From Acidimicrobiia bacterium (GTDB taxonomy: Bacteria > Acidobacteriota > Vicinamibacteria > Vicinamibacterales > SCN-69-37): a stretch of 64,000 nt of DNA. A program made the translations under genes and the position numbers. The stretch covers positions 62,001-126,000 of the forward strand of contig VFZF01000006.1 of assembly GCA_016871335.1 (NCBI GenBank), written 5' to 3'. The first letter of the stretch is position 1, and the number at the start of each line of letters is the position of its first letter. The notes below the pieces were generated by a model, which saw only the letters and a program-made list of their open reading frames with translations, searched no databases and was not told the DNA's origin. Positions 19,651 to 28,286 of this stretch are shown here, piece by piece.

Positions 19651-20810
19651 CGTGCCAGCACCTCGTACACACGCTGTGTCTTGGCGATGAACGCGTCGTC
19701 GCTGTATTTGGTCTCGGCCAGATGTCGTGCGCGCGCGCCGAGCGCCTGTGCGCCATGGTCGGTGAAACCGCGCAGAATCCCGCCTGCAAGTCCGGCGACT
19801 GTCGGTTCGACCAGAATCGAGACGTCGTCGTCGAGCACCTGCGTGTGGGTGCGGAGGCGCGTCGCGACGATCGGCCGGCCGGACCGCAGGTACTGATAGA
19901 TCTTGAGTGGTGTGTTGGTGCCACTCGAGCGTGGTGACACCAGAACCGTGGCGGCGTCCAGATAGGCGGGAATCTCCTCGGCCGGCCGTTGCCCGGTGAA
20001 GATCGCGGCATCGCCGAGTCCATGCGCCGCGGCGGCGTTGCGCGCCGCCGCCACCTGGTCCGGGTCTCCGCCCACCATCACCAGTGTCGCGCGCGGTTCG
20101 GTCTCGCGCACCGTTTTCATGGCCCCGTAGAGCAGGTCGAGTCCCTGATACGCCTCAAACGTGCCTGTGTACAGCACCACCGGCGTGGTGGCGTCCAGTC
20201 CGAGCGACGCGCGCACGGCGAGGCCGGTGCCGGCCGACGGCGCGGCGCCTGACCCGGCCGCGTTTTCAATGAGCACGATCGGCACATCGATGCCCTGCGC
20301 ACGCACGGTGTCTTCGAGGTCCTGGCAGATCACGATGACGGCCTTGGAGCGCCTGAGCATTACGCGTTCGACCCACTCGAAGATCTTCGCGAGCCACGTC
20401 GCCCTGCCGTACCCGAAGTTCGAGATCTGCTGTGGCAGGCTTGAGTGCATGTCGTAGAGATGTGGTTTGCGCAGCAGCGCGGCCAGCACCACGCCGATGG
20501 CGCCGCCCTCCTCGTGCGAGTGGATGACGTCGTATTTCCTCGTAAACGCCATACGGAAGGCGGTCAGCGCCAACAGGGCATCCAGCGGCACCTTGGCCCA
20601 CGAGGGGCCAATCCGGACGCGCGACACAAACGGCGGCTTGAGACTCCGGATAATCCGCAGCCCGGGCAGTTCCACGTCCTTCCCGAACGGATACGTGACC
20701 AGATCCACGGTATGCCCGAGCGTCGTCAACGCGCGGATGCGGTGAAATTCCGAAAACGGTGTGCCTCGGGGCTCAAAAAAAGGCTCGGGCGCGATCATGA
20801 GAATGTGCAT
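19647..20810 (-). CDS. Family 4 glycosyltransferase (first gene of glycan operon)
   Basis: 387-residue GT-B enzyme beginning MHILMIAPEPFFEPRGTPFS, a pattern common to GT4 enzymes acting on extracellular polysaccharide lipid intermediates. The C-terminal domain contains VVLYTGTFEAYQGLDLLYGA and the acceptor-site region SPRSSGTNTPLKIYQYLRSG. The ATG at 20810 was chosen because the upstream extension has no homologue-like sequence and crosses the intergenic promoter region. It heads the operon running through methyltransferase, epimerase, acyltransferase, GT4, ttcA, dtd and an outer-membrane protein. Confidence 0.9.
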   Translation of the reverse strand: MHILMIAPEPFFEPRGTPFSEFHRIRALTTLGHTVDLVTYPFGKDVELPGLRIIRSLKPPFVSRVRIGPSWAKVPLDALLALTAFRMAFTRKYDVIHSHEEGGAIGVVLAALLRKPHLYDMHSSLPQQISNFGYGRATWLAKIFEWVERVMLRRSKAVIVICQDLEDTVRAQGIDVPIVLIENAAGSGAAPSAGTGLAVRASLGLDATTPVVLYTGTFEAYQGLDLLYGAMKTVRETEPRATLVMVGGDPDQVAAARNAAAAHGLGDAAIFTGQRPAEEIPAYLDAATVLVSPRSSGTNTPLKIYQYLRSGRPIVATRLRTHTQVLDDDVSILVEPTVAGLAGGILRGFTDHGAQALGARARHLAETKYSDDAFIAKTQRVYEVLAR

Positions 20811-20827
20811 GCCGTATAGAGCCCTTG

Positions 20828-20834
20828 TAGGATA
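20828..20834. promoter_or_regulatory. Overlapping divergent -10 hexamers between GT4 and flippase-like genes
   Basis: The heptamer TAGGATA gives TAGGAT on the plus strand (8 bases before the GTG at 20842) and TATCCT on the minus strand (18 bases before the ATG at 20810). It is the third divergent spacer in the window with this arrangement. No convincing -35 box is seen. Confidence 0.4.
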
Positions 20835-20841
20835 CATCGCT

Positions 20842-21810
20842 GTGAATCCTCCGCGCCCACATCGCCGGCCATGGCTCCCGATGGCCAAGGGCCTGATGTC
20901 GGGAGGACTCCTCTTCGCCCTCTTCACGCAGGTGGACGCCGCACGAGTCTGGGCCATCACCCGGACCGCGTCGTGGCGCTGGCTCGTGGTGGCGCTCGCG
21001 CTATACCTGCTGATGGTTCTGCTCAGCGCCTGGCGATGGAGCCTGCTGCTGCATGCACAACACGTCGTCACGCGGACAGCCGCGCTCGTGCGCTCCTATC
21101 TGGTGGCGACGTTCTTGAGTAACTTCCTGCCGTCCAACATCGGGGGCGACGTCATCCGGATCCGCGATACCGCGGCGCCGGCCGGGTCGAAGACGCTGGC
21201 CGCCACCGTCGTGCTGGTGGATCGCGGCATCGGGCTGCTGGGGCTGGTCTTTGTGGCGGCACTCGGGGCGTCACTGACCGCAGGGGCCTCAGACACGCTT
21301 GGTCCCGGAGGGCCGATGCTCCTGTGGCTGGCCGTGGCGGCGGGCATCGGCCTGACGCTGCCGGTCCTGCTCTGGCCGCAACACGTCACACGATTGCTTC
21401 ATCCGCTGAAAGCGATTCATCAGGACTGGGTGGAAGAGCGCCTCGCTCGACTTGTCGACGCTCTGGCGAAGTTCCGCCAGGCGCCGGCCGCGTTGGGCCT
21501 CGGACTGCTGGGCGCGGTCGCGGTGCAGGCCGTGCTCGTCGGATTTTATGCGGCCGTCGCGCACGCCCTGCACGTGCCAATCCCGACCGCCCATCTCGCG
21601 ATCCTTGTCCCGCTCTCCTTTGTGGTGCAGATGGCCCCCGTGTCCGTCAACGGCTTCGGCGTGCGCGAGGCCACGTTCGGCGTCTACTTCACCAGACTCG
21701 GTCTGCCGCTGGAGTCCGCGCTGGCCGTGTCATTGGTCGGCGCCGTCCTCGTGATGATGTTCTCGCTGTCCGGCGCCGTGGCCTACCTGGCGGCCCGGGC
21801 GACCGACTAG
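20842..21810 (+). CDS. Flippase-like lysylphosphatidylglycerol synthase transmembrane-family protein
   Basis: Polytopic inner-membrane protein (UPF0104/AglD/YbhN group; only the membrane domain of MprF-like proteins). About 8 hydrophobic segments and the family signature regions SAWRWSLLL, FLSNFLPSNIGGDVIRI and PVSVNGFGVREATF. Members are linked to lipid-sugar or lipid translocation, though biochemical proof is sparse. The GTG at 20842 gives 322 residues; an ATG at 20881 is an alternative. Divergent from the GT4 operon, an arrangement repeated at 25895-28180. Confidence 0.85.
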   Translation: MNPPRPHRRPWLPMAKGLMSGGLLFALFTQVDAARVWAITRTASWRWLVVALALYLLMVLLSAWRWSLLLHAQHVVTRTAALVRSYLVATFLSNFLPSNIGGDVIRIRDTAAPAGSKTLAATVVLVDRGIGLLGLVFVAALGASLTAGASDTLGPGGPMLLWLAVAAGIGLTLPVLLWPQHVTRLLHPLKAIHQDWVEERLARLVDALAKFRQAPAALGLGLLGAVAVQAVLVGFYAAVAHALHVPIPTAHLAILVPLSFVVQMAPVSVNGFGVREATFGVYFTRLGLPLESALAVSLVGAVLVMMFSLSGAVAYLAARATD

Positions 21811-21830
21811 CCGGCGCCCCCCAGCCGGGT

Positions 21831-21836
21831 TACGAT
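21831..21836 (+). promoter_or_regulatory. Candidate -10 hexamer (TACGAT) for the 159-residue hypothetical gene
   Basis: TACGAT lies 8 bases before the ATG at 21845, in the 34-base gap after the flippase-like gene. It fits the short-leader pattern. No Shine-Dalgarno is visible. Confidence 0.35.
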
Positions 21837-21844
21837 GCAAAGCC

Positions 21845-22324
21845 ATGACGATTCCGAGGGCGAGGCGCGGCCGCCCGCTGAAATTCAGTCGCCCGGCCCG
21901 GACGGTTGCTCTGACGTTGCCCCAGGATGTCATCGAGTTGCTGGCGGGCGTGGACCCGGATCTGAGCCGGGCCGTCGTGCGGCTGGCGATGCCGCTGTCG
22001 CACATCCCCCCTGACACCGCGCGGGCGGAGGTGGCAGCCTCCGGCAACCGAGCCGTGATTATTGTTCCACCGGATAAGGCACTCGCGGCGTTGCCCGGCG
22101 TCGAACTGCTGCCGCTGGCCGACGGCCGCTGCCTCATTGCGCTTGAGGCGGCTGGAGACGCCGCCGCCCTCGAACTGGCGCTGTGGGATCACCTCGATGC
22201 GGGCACATTACCGCCCGAATCGTCGGCGCTCTTCGCGGAGGTGGCCCGCGTATTACGCGAGGCCCGCCGGACGAGCTCTGTGCACTTGCGCCGAATCATC
22301 GTGCTTCGCCAGCCCGGGCGCTGA
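21845..22324 (+). CDS. Hypothetical protein with AT-hook-like N terminus
   Basis: Unrecognised soluble protein of 159 residues. It opens MTIPRARRGRPLKFSRPART, where the RGRP core resembles an AT-hook, followed by a strand-helix segment (TVALTLPQDVIELLAGVDPD) reminiscent of ribbon-helix-helix folds. That would make it a possible DNA-binding regulator, but the evidence is weak. The rest is alanine/leucine-rich and ends with arginines. It follows the flippase-like gene by 34 bases on the same strand and converges on the GT-C gene at 22354. Confidence 0.65.
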   Translation: MTIPRARRGRPLKFSRPARTVALTLPQDVIELLAGVDPDLSRAVVRLAMPLSHIPPDTARAEVAASGNRAVIIVPPDKALAALPGVELLPLADGRCLIALEAAGDAAALELALWDHLDAGTLPPESSALFAEVARVLREARRTSSVHLRRIIVLRQPGR

Positions 22325-22353
22325 CCGCCAACACACACAGACGCGACCGGGTG

Positions 22354-24012
22354 TTACTCAGGCCAGGCCGCGATTTCGTACAGGTACACCTCGCCGCTGG
22401 TGACCAACGGGCGCACGTATGGCTCGAACGGCGGGAAGCGCGCGCGCATGATCGCGGAGGCCGCCGCGTTGTACGTGCGCCAGTCGATCACCACGTATCG
22501 CACGTCGCGGGCTTTCAGGATGGCGAACGCCTCCGCGCTGGGGAAACTGTTGACCGGAATGGCGAGGTCGAGAATGTCCTGCGGGATGTGATCGGTGTAC
22601 CCGTTCACGAGCGGCTGCCAGTGCCACATCGACCAGAACATCTGCTCGACATGGGGGAAGAACTCCCCTCGTCGATAGGGAAAGTGCAGAACGACGGTAC
22701 CGGCGCGCGGCAGCGCGGCCAACATCCGGTACGCATCGGCCACCGGAGGCACCGGCCGAAGCGGCCAGGCGACACGCAGTTCCACCACGACCAGCGCCAG
22801 AAGCAGACAGGCGATCCAGGCCGGGCGCCGGACGCGCCGCATCCACACGGCGGCACCCCATCCGGCGAAGATCGCAATGCCCATCAGCACGAGTACACCG
22901 AATCGGGCCGGGGCGCGCAGGAACGACATGAACGGAATGACCTCGGCGAGCCAGACGTACAGTCCGCCGCGCGGTCCCAGCGATGCCCACACGGCGACCG
23001 TGGTGAGTGCCGCGTAGAAGTACCACAGCCGCCGGTCTGCTGACGGGGCCGCACGCCCGGAGGCCGGCCACGCCAACACCAGTCCGGCCGCACACAGGAT
23101 CAGCACGAAGACACCGGGAAACAGCACTTCCCCGACACTCCCGACGTAATCATCGATACGCGCGCGCACGGAGGCCGGCAACAGATGCACCAGCGGCCCC
23201 GAGTGTCCGCGCATGTACGCCCGATCGTCCGCGGAGTAGGCGATCGCCTCGTCGATGTTCAGTTCTGACCGGACGCCCTCGGCGCGGAGCGCGGCATACG
23301 GCATTGCCACCGGAGCCACTGTGAGACCGACCGTCATCAAGGCCGCGGCCAGCCCCCACCAATACGGCTTTGGATCCCGGCGCCGCCACGCAAACCACAC
23401 GGCGGCGAAGCCCACGGCCAGCCCCATCATGATTCCGTAGTAGGCGCAGGCCAGTATGCTGAAGGTCAGCGTGACGCCGAGCACGGCACCACGCCGTGCC
23501 GATGGCTGTGCCTCGAACCAGTGCCACACAATCAGCACCAGCGGCACCACAAACACCATCAGCAACTGGATGTGGGCGGTGTGCGCCGAGACGTACGCGG
23601 AAAACGCGAAGCCGGCGGCGGGCGGCACGCCGGCCCAGACCGACCCGGTCAGTTGTCTGACCAATTGCCACGTCAGCACAAAGGCCAGCGCCAGCGACAC
23701 AAACACCACAAGGTTGTGCGCCAGGATCGGATTACCCGTCAGGGCATACACCGGCACCGCCATCGCGCCGGCCACAAGATTGGCTTCCGAGTAGGCCAGC
23801 GTGCCGCGTTGGGGGTGAAAGATATTGGCGTCAAACACGTGGGCGGGGTCCGAGGTCAGGGCATGCGCCACCCACGCGACGTTCCACACGCTGAACTTGC
23901 CGTCGTGTGTGTCCAGACGGGTCAACTGGCCCGGCGCCGACATCATCGGCCAGGTCATGACCACGGCCAGGATGCCGCCGGCGATCCACGCGCTCAGGAG
24001 CGGTCGCTTCAT
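22354..24012 (-). CDS. Polytopic GT-C-like membrane protein
   Basis: 552-residue protein with roughly 10-12 hydrophobic helices and a C-terminal extracytoplasmic domain, the layout of GT-C glycosyltransferases using polyprenyl-linked sugars. The first periplasmic loop carries TRLDTHDGKFSVWN, whose acidic residues sit where GT-C catalytic Asp is found. The C-terminal part (YVVIDWRTYNAAASAIM) is soluble. It overlaps the upstream membrane gene by four bases. Exact family (GT39, GT83 or other) cannot be settled by eye. Confidence 0.75.
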   Translation of the reverse strand: MKRPLLSAWIAGGILAVVMTWPMMSAPGQLTRLDTHDGKFSVWNVAWVAHALTSDPAHVFDANIFHPQRGTLAYSEANLVAGAMAVPVYALTGNPILAHNLVVFVSLALAFVLTWQLVRQLTGSVWAGVPPAAGFAFSAYVSAHTAHIQLLMVFVVPLVLIVWHWFEAQPSARRGAVLGVTLTFSILACAYYGIMMGLAVGFAAVWFAWRRRDPKPYWWGLAAALMTVGLTVAPVAMPYAALRAEGVRSELNIDEAIAYSADDRAYMRGHSGPLVHLLPASVRARIDDYVGSVGEVLFPGVFVLILCAAGLVLAWPASGRAAPSADRRLWYFYAALTTVAVWASLGPRGGLYVWLAEVIPFMSFLRAPARFGVLVLMGIAIFAGWGAAVWMRRVRRPAWIACLLLALVVVELRVAWPLRPVPPVADAYRMLAALPRAGTVVLHFPYRRGEFFPHVEQMFWSMWHWQPLVNGYTDHIPQDILDLAIPVNSFPSAEAFAILKARDVRYVVIDWRTYNAAASAIMRARFPPFEPYVRPLVTSGEVYLYEIAAWPE

Positions 24013-25898
24013 TGATCCTCCATCGGCACAATCAGCGGTTTCACCCGGATGCCCAGCAGTCGTGTATCCGGTGCCCCGTCACGCTCCTGCGGCACGAACC
24101 CGGTGTCGGTGGTGATCGCCACGTGCCAGATGTAGCTGATCTGGCCTTCGCGGTTCTTGAAGCGAAACCCCTCGGGCAGCGCGAACTGAAGTACGCCGGT
24201 CTGAAACGGGTCCAGCACGAGCGCGGCGCTCCGTCCTTCCACCTCGACCGTGACCGTCGTCACCGACGGGCTCCCCGTGAATGACACCTCAAACCGCCGT
24301 TCAGGATTGTTCGTCCGCAGCAGCAGTTCCGCGCGCGATCGTCCACGCGTCCAGAAGCTCAGTCTGTCGGCTTCAGACAACCAGGAGTTTTTGTCGAGAT
24401 ACAGCAGTTGGAACCCCGGGTGCCGCGGCGTCTGCCCGTACCAGTGCACCATGAGATCCCGCTCGGTCTGCACGGGCAGATCGTTGTAGTTGGTCCGCTC
24501 GACCGGCAGGATCCGCAAGGGACCGGAGAACGCCCGGTCACCCGGACGCATCGAGGTGTCGAACGGACTCAGCACCAGCGGCCACATGAACAGGCCGCCC
24601 ACCGCCCACGGCAGCAGGGCCACCAGCCGCGATCGCACCGGCGGGTACACAAACACCAGCGCCCCGTACACCCCCATGAAATAGCGGTTGCCGACCGATC
24701 CGCCGCCGCCGAAGTACGTGTACGGCAACGTGATGAGAAACACCACAATCTGGATGACGACCCCGAACAGCACCAGTGCCTGCCAGACCTGCCGCTCGCG
24801 GCGACTCACGGCCCATAACGCCACGCCGAGCAGCACAGGGAAAAAATACGGCAGCAGACCTCCGTAACGCCCGATCACGAAGTACCCGAGGTTGGCCCGC
24901 AGGTTGTGCCAGAACATCTCGGGATCAAACCAGACCTCCGTCTGCGCCTCGGACGTCTCCCGCGGATCACACACCTCGAGCCCGATGCCGGGCCCTTCAA
25001 AGGGAAACCGCGCGTGACACGTCTCCCGCTGCGCGCCACCCTGGTAGTTCCACTCCCCGCTGATGATCTTGTTGCTGCCCCACCCGGCGCCCGCGGCCAC
25101 CACAAACGCCAGCGCGACCAGTGCCGCGCGCACCCACTCCCGGCGCCAGAGCCACCACAGACCCATCGGAACGCCCAGCAGCGCATTCGTGGGCTTTGAG
25201 AAACACAGGAGGCCGACCAGCAGCGCCGCCACCACGTCGGAGGCGGGCCCTCGGAGCCAGCGGCCCCATGTCGACGTCGACACCGGTGAGACGAACTTGT
25301 AGAGCCAGCAAAAACACGCGACCAGCCCGATCACACAGTTGAACAGCTCCGGAGCGATCCAGGCCCAATAGACCGGCACCACCGTCGGAAAGAGAAACCC
25401 GCCGGCCGTGATCAGGCTGACCGTGACAGGCGCGCGTGCGGACAGAAACAAATAGGCGCACAGGAACGCCAGTCCCAGCAGCAGCGAGTGAAACACGTGA
25501 AAGCCGTTGGTGCCGAAGGCCAGGACAAAGGGCGCAGCAAACAGCGGATAGATGAACGACTTCCCGAAGAACAGGCGGTCCTCGCGGGCTTCCACGCTGC
25601 CGTCCTGTGTCACGCCCCGTTTCAGGAAGACACCACTCGGGCCCAGCGGGAACTCCGCACGCGTCTGATCAAGATCCTCCTGCCGGTATTCCAGATCGAA
25701 GTCACGGGCGAGGCTGTGGCCCATGAGGTAATACGTGGCTTCGTCGCTTTGAAACGCCGGGAACGCCGTCGGGTCAAACGCAGTGCGACGCACCTCCACC
25801 GGATCGATCCACAGGGAGATGGCGCCGAACACGGCGACAATCGCGGCCGCCGCCATCCACCCGGCGCGCCACCGCAGGTCGGCGGCGGCCGGCATCAC
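24009..25898 (-). CDS. Polytopic GT-C/GT39-like membrane glycosyltransferase
   Basis: 629-residue integral membrane protein. After a first helix, the periplasmic loop contains FQSDEATYYLMGHSLARDFD, the acidic D-E pair characteristic of GT39/ArnT-like enzymes. About 10 further helices follow and a C-terminal beta-rich periplasmic domain (about 480-629). It overlaps both neighbours by four bases (ATGA) in a GT4, GT-C, GT-C operon. It presumably transfers a sugar from a lipid carrier to a periplasmic acceptor. Confidence 0.78.
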   Translation of the reverse strand: MMPAAADLRWRAGWMAAAAIVAVFGAISLWIDPVEVRRTAFDPTAFPAFQSDEATYYLMGHSLARDFDLEYRQEDLDQTRAEFPLGPSGVFLKRGVTQDGSVEAREDRLFFGKSFIYPLFAAPFVLAFGTNGFHVFHSLLLGLAFLCAYLFLSARAPVTVSLITAGGFLFPTVVPVYWAWIAPELFNCVIGLVACFCWLYKFVSPVSTSTWGRWLRGPASDVVAALLVGLLCFSKPTNALLGVPMGLWWLWRREWVRAALVALAFVVAAGAGWGSNKIISGEWNYQGGAQRETCHARFPFEGPGIGLEVCDPRETSEAQTEVWFDPEMFWHNLRANLGYFVIGRYGGLLPYFFPVLLGVALWAVSRRERQVWQALVLFGVVIQIVVFLITLPYTYFGGGGSVGNRYFMGVYGALVFVYPPVRSRLVALLPWAVGGLFMWPLVLSPFDTSMRPGDRAFSGPLRILPVERTNYNDLPVQTERDLMVHWYGQTPRHPGFQLLYLDKNSWLSEADRLSFWTRGRSRAELLLRTNNPERRFEVSFTGSPSVTTVTVEVEGRSAALVLDPFQTGVLQFALPEGFRFKNREGQISYIWHVAITTDTGFVPQERDGAPDTRLLGIRVKPLIVPMEDQ

Positions 25899-27100
25899 GG
25901 CCGCTCCCTCCCCAGGAACCCGAGGTCCACCTCTTCAGCAATCCGGCGCCGGCGCGCGCGTGACTCCCGATGGAGAATCTCGTACAGCCGCTCCATCTTG
26001 CGCACAAACGTCTGGATGTCGAACGCCTCCGCCGTCGCGCGGCTCGCCTGCCCCAGACGTGCGCGCGCGTCCGGATGATCGATCAGATACGTGATGGCCT
26101 CGGCCAGCGCGCGGGCATCCCGCCTGGGGACCATCAGGGCATCGACGTCCTTCGTCAACACCTCACACAATCCATCGGCATCCGTGGAGACGATGGCCCT
26201 CCCCGCGCCCATCGCTTCAAAGACGGTCAGCGGAGTGCCTTCCCACAGGGACGGAAACACGGAGACGTCAAACGCGCCCAACACGCGGCGCACATCCTTG
26301 ACGAATCCGCCGAACACAAACCGATCACCAAGACCCGCCTGTGCGGCCTGCGCCTGCAGCAGCCCGAGCAGGGGGCCTTCCCCAAACAGGTAGAACCGCG
26401 CCTGAGGGCGGACCGCGAGGACCAGGCGCGCGGCATCAACGAGATACTCGTTGCCCTTGGAGTCGTGGAGGCGCGTCACCGTCCCCATCACGACGTCATC
26501 CGATCCTGCGCCGAGTTCACGGCGCGCGGAGGCGCGTTCGTCCGCCGTCGCCGGTTTCCCAAACTCGTCGAGCGGCGCGCCGAGATACACCACCCTGACC
26601 CGCGATGGGCGCACCCGCCGCGCCGTCATGACGAATTCCGCCGTGCTCTTCGACACCGCGATCGCGATGTCGGTAAACGGCTCAAGGATGGTGTCCGCCA
26701 CTTTCTGAAACCACGGCGTGGACGTCAGGTTGGCGTGTTCGTGCAGCACCACCGGTATGCCGCGCAGCGCCGCGGCCAATCGGCCGAAGGTGGTGGCGCC
26801 GTATCCGTGCAGGTGCAACACGTCAACCTTCTTGGCGTCGATGACCTTCAGCAAGTCGGCCAGCGTGCGGGGATCAAACTTGCCGCGCTGAAGATACGTG
26901 ATGTCGATACCAAGCGCGTCAAGCGTTTCCTCCGAGAGATCCTTCTTCCGCAGGCTGACGAGCGCCACCCGGCACCGCGAGGCATCAAACCGGGGAATCA
27001 TCCATGCGAACAGGCGCTTGACCCCATGCATGCGTGATCCTTCCCATCCGAGGTGGTCACAGACGTGGAGGATGTTCAGGGGGCCTGGAGTGGGCATCAC
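25895..27100 (-). CDS. Family 4 glycosyltransferase
   Basis: 401-residue GT-B glycosyltransferase. The N-terminal half has ILHVCDHLGWEGSRMHGVKRL; the C-terminal half has GTVTRLHDSKGNEYLVDAARL and FPSLWEGTPLTVFEAMGAGRA, including the EX7E motif (EGTPLTVFE) of retaining GT4 enzymes. The first two codons are GTG ATG, so initiation at 27097 is also possible. It heads the operon with two GT-C membrane proteins, and a flippase-like gene lies divergently upstream, as at 20810/20842. A -10-like TAAGAT lies on this strand about 27 bases upstream. Confidence 0.9.
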   Translation of the reverse strand: MMPTPGPLNILHVCDHLGWEGSRMHGVKRLFAWMIPRFDASRCRVALVSLRKKDLSEETLDALGIDITYLQRGKFDPRTLADLLKVIDAKKVDVLHLHGYGATTFGRLAAALRGIPVVLHEHANLTSTPWFQKVADTILEPFTDIAIAVSKSTAEFVMTARRVRPSRVRVVYLGAPLDEFGKPATADERASARRELGAGSDDVVMGTVTRLHDSKGNEYLVDAARLVLAVRPQARFYLFGEGPLLGLLQAQAAQAGLGDRFVFGGFVKDVRRVLGAFDVSVFPSLWEGTPLTVFEAMGAGRAIVSTDADGLCEVLTKDVDALMVPRRDARALAEAITYLIDHPDARARLGQASRATAEAFDIQTFVRKMERLYEILHRESRARRRRIAEEVDLGFLGRERP

Positions 27101-27189
27101 ACGGTTCGGGAGGGAGCAGCGCCGTGATCTTATCCGCCGGATCCGGAAGGGTCAATGCAGCCACGGCGTCCGTCGATCGCCCGCTCGCA

Positions 27190-27195
27190 TAGAAT
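27190..27195 (+). promoter_or_regulatory. Candidate -10 hexamer (TAGAAT) for the second flippase-like gene
   Basis: TAGAAT ends 7 bases before the GTG at 27203, predicting a transcript that starts at or beside the start codon. This is one of the closest examples in the window. No Shine-Dalgarno is evident. Confidence 0.45.
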
Positions 27196-27202
27196 CAGGC
27201 GC

Positions 27203-28180
27203 GTGTCAGCCCCACCCCACACCTCGATCTGGACACAGCTGCTTCGTGTGGCACTGGCCGGCGTGTTGCTGTGGCTGGCGCTGCGCGGCGAAGACCTCGC
27301 GCATCTGGGCCGGCTCATTGCCGGCCCCTCGTGGGTCTGGATGGCCGTTGTGCTGGCGCTCGTGCTCGTGGACCGCAGCCTGATGGCCTGGCGCTGGATC
27401 GTGCTCGTCCGTGTCGTCGAACCGCATCCCCGGATTCCGGCCCGTGAACTCCTTCGCGTCTTTTTTCTCAGTTCATTCGTGGGGACCGTGTTGCCGGGCA
27501 GCATCGGTGGTGATGCGGTGCGCGCGGTCAGCGCGTCCCGCCTCGGCCTGCCAACCTCGGTCGGTGTGGGCTCGGTCGCCGTGGACCGACTGCTTGGGAC
27601 GGTGTCGGTGCTGGTGATGGCCGTCGTGGGCCTCATGGTCGTCGGGCGCTGGGTTGACAGTCGCATCCTGCCCGCCGTCGCGGCCATCGCGGCCGTCGCC
27701 ACGATCGGCACGCTGGTCGCGCTGTTTGATTCCCGCATTCTGACACGCCTGGTCACCGGCATTGGCCAGGGCCGGTTTCCGAGAACCGAACGGCTCGCAC
27801 TCAAGGGCCTGGCCTCGCTCCGCCAGTACGGTGACCACCGGCCCACCCTCCTGACTGTGCTCGCCCTGTCGGTCCTCGTGCAAATTCTGCGCACCATACA
27901 GGCGTGGGGACTTGGCCTCGCCCTCGGCCTGGCGATCTCCCCCTTGTGGTATTTCGCCCTCATCCCCATCATCGTTGTAGTGCTACTGCTGCCGATTTCG
28001 GTGGCGGGCATCGGCTCAGGCAATCTGGCCTTCGAACAGCTGTTTGCCCTCGCTGGTGTCGACGCGGCGTCCGCCCTGGCGATGTCGGTCTGGTTCCTGA
28101 TGCTCGGACCGATCGGCAGTGTGCCCGGGGGGCTGGCGGCCCTCCTCACCCCGGCCAAGCCCCACACCAAGACCCCCTAG
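27203..28180 (+). CDS. Flippase-like lysylphosphatidylglycerol synthase transmembrane-family protein (second copy)
   Basis: 325-residue inner-membrane protein of the same family as the gene at 20842, with matching segments MAWRWIVLVR, FLSSFVGTVLPGSIGGDAVRA and LLPISVAGIGSGNLAFEQLF. About 8 hydrophobic helices. The GTG at 27203 is preferred over a codon at 27155, whose extension is arginine-rich and non-membrane. Its divergent pairing with a GT4 operon repeats the first copy, which suggests it moves the product of that operon across the membrane; inference. Confidence 0.85.
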   Translation: MSAPPHTSIWTQLLRVALAGVLLWLALRGEDLAHLGRLIAGPSWVWMAVVLALVLVDRSLMAWRWIVLVRVVEPHPRIPARELLRVFFLSSFVGTVLPGSIGGDAVRAVSASRLGLPTSVGVGSVAVDRLLGTVSVLVMAVVGLMVVGRWVDSRILPAVAAIAAVATIGTLVALFDSRILTRLVTGIGQGRFPRTERLALKGLASLRQYGDHRPTLLTVLALSVLVQILRTIQAWGLGLALGLAISPLWYFALIPIIVVVLLLPISVAGIGSGNLAFEQLFALAGVDAASALAMSVWFLMLGPIGSVPGGLAALLTPAKPHTKTP

Positions 28181-28286
28181 CCAGCGCTGGCGTCTTCTTT
28201 GCAGGGATTTGATCGGTCGATGTCTATCGGGCGGCGCGATGCGATCCGATACAGCGAACGACGCCGATTTTTGTCCTGAGGAATCT

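Noticed and set aside
28180-28191. 12-base perfect palindrome GCCAGCGCTGGC after the second flippase-like gene
   Set aside because: It has no loop and no proper T tract; in GC-rich DNA such palindromes occur by chance, so it is not called a terminator.
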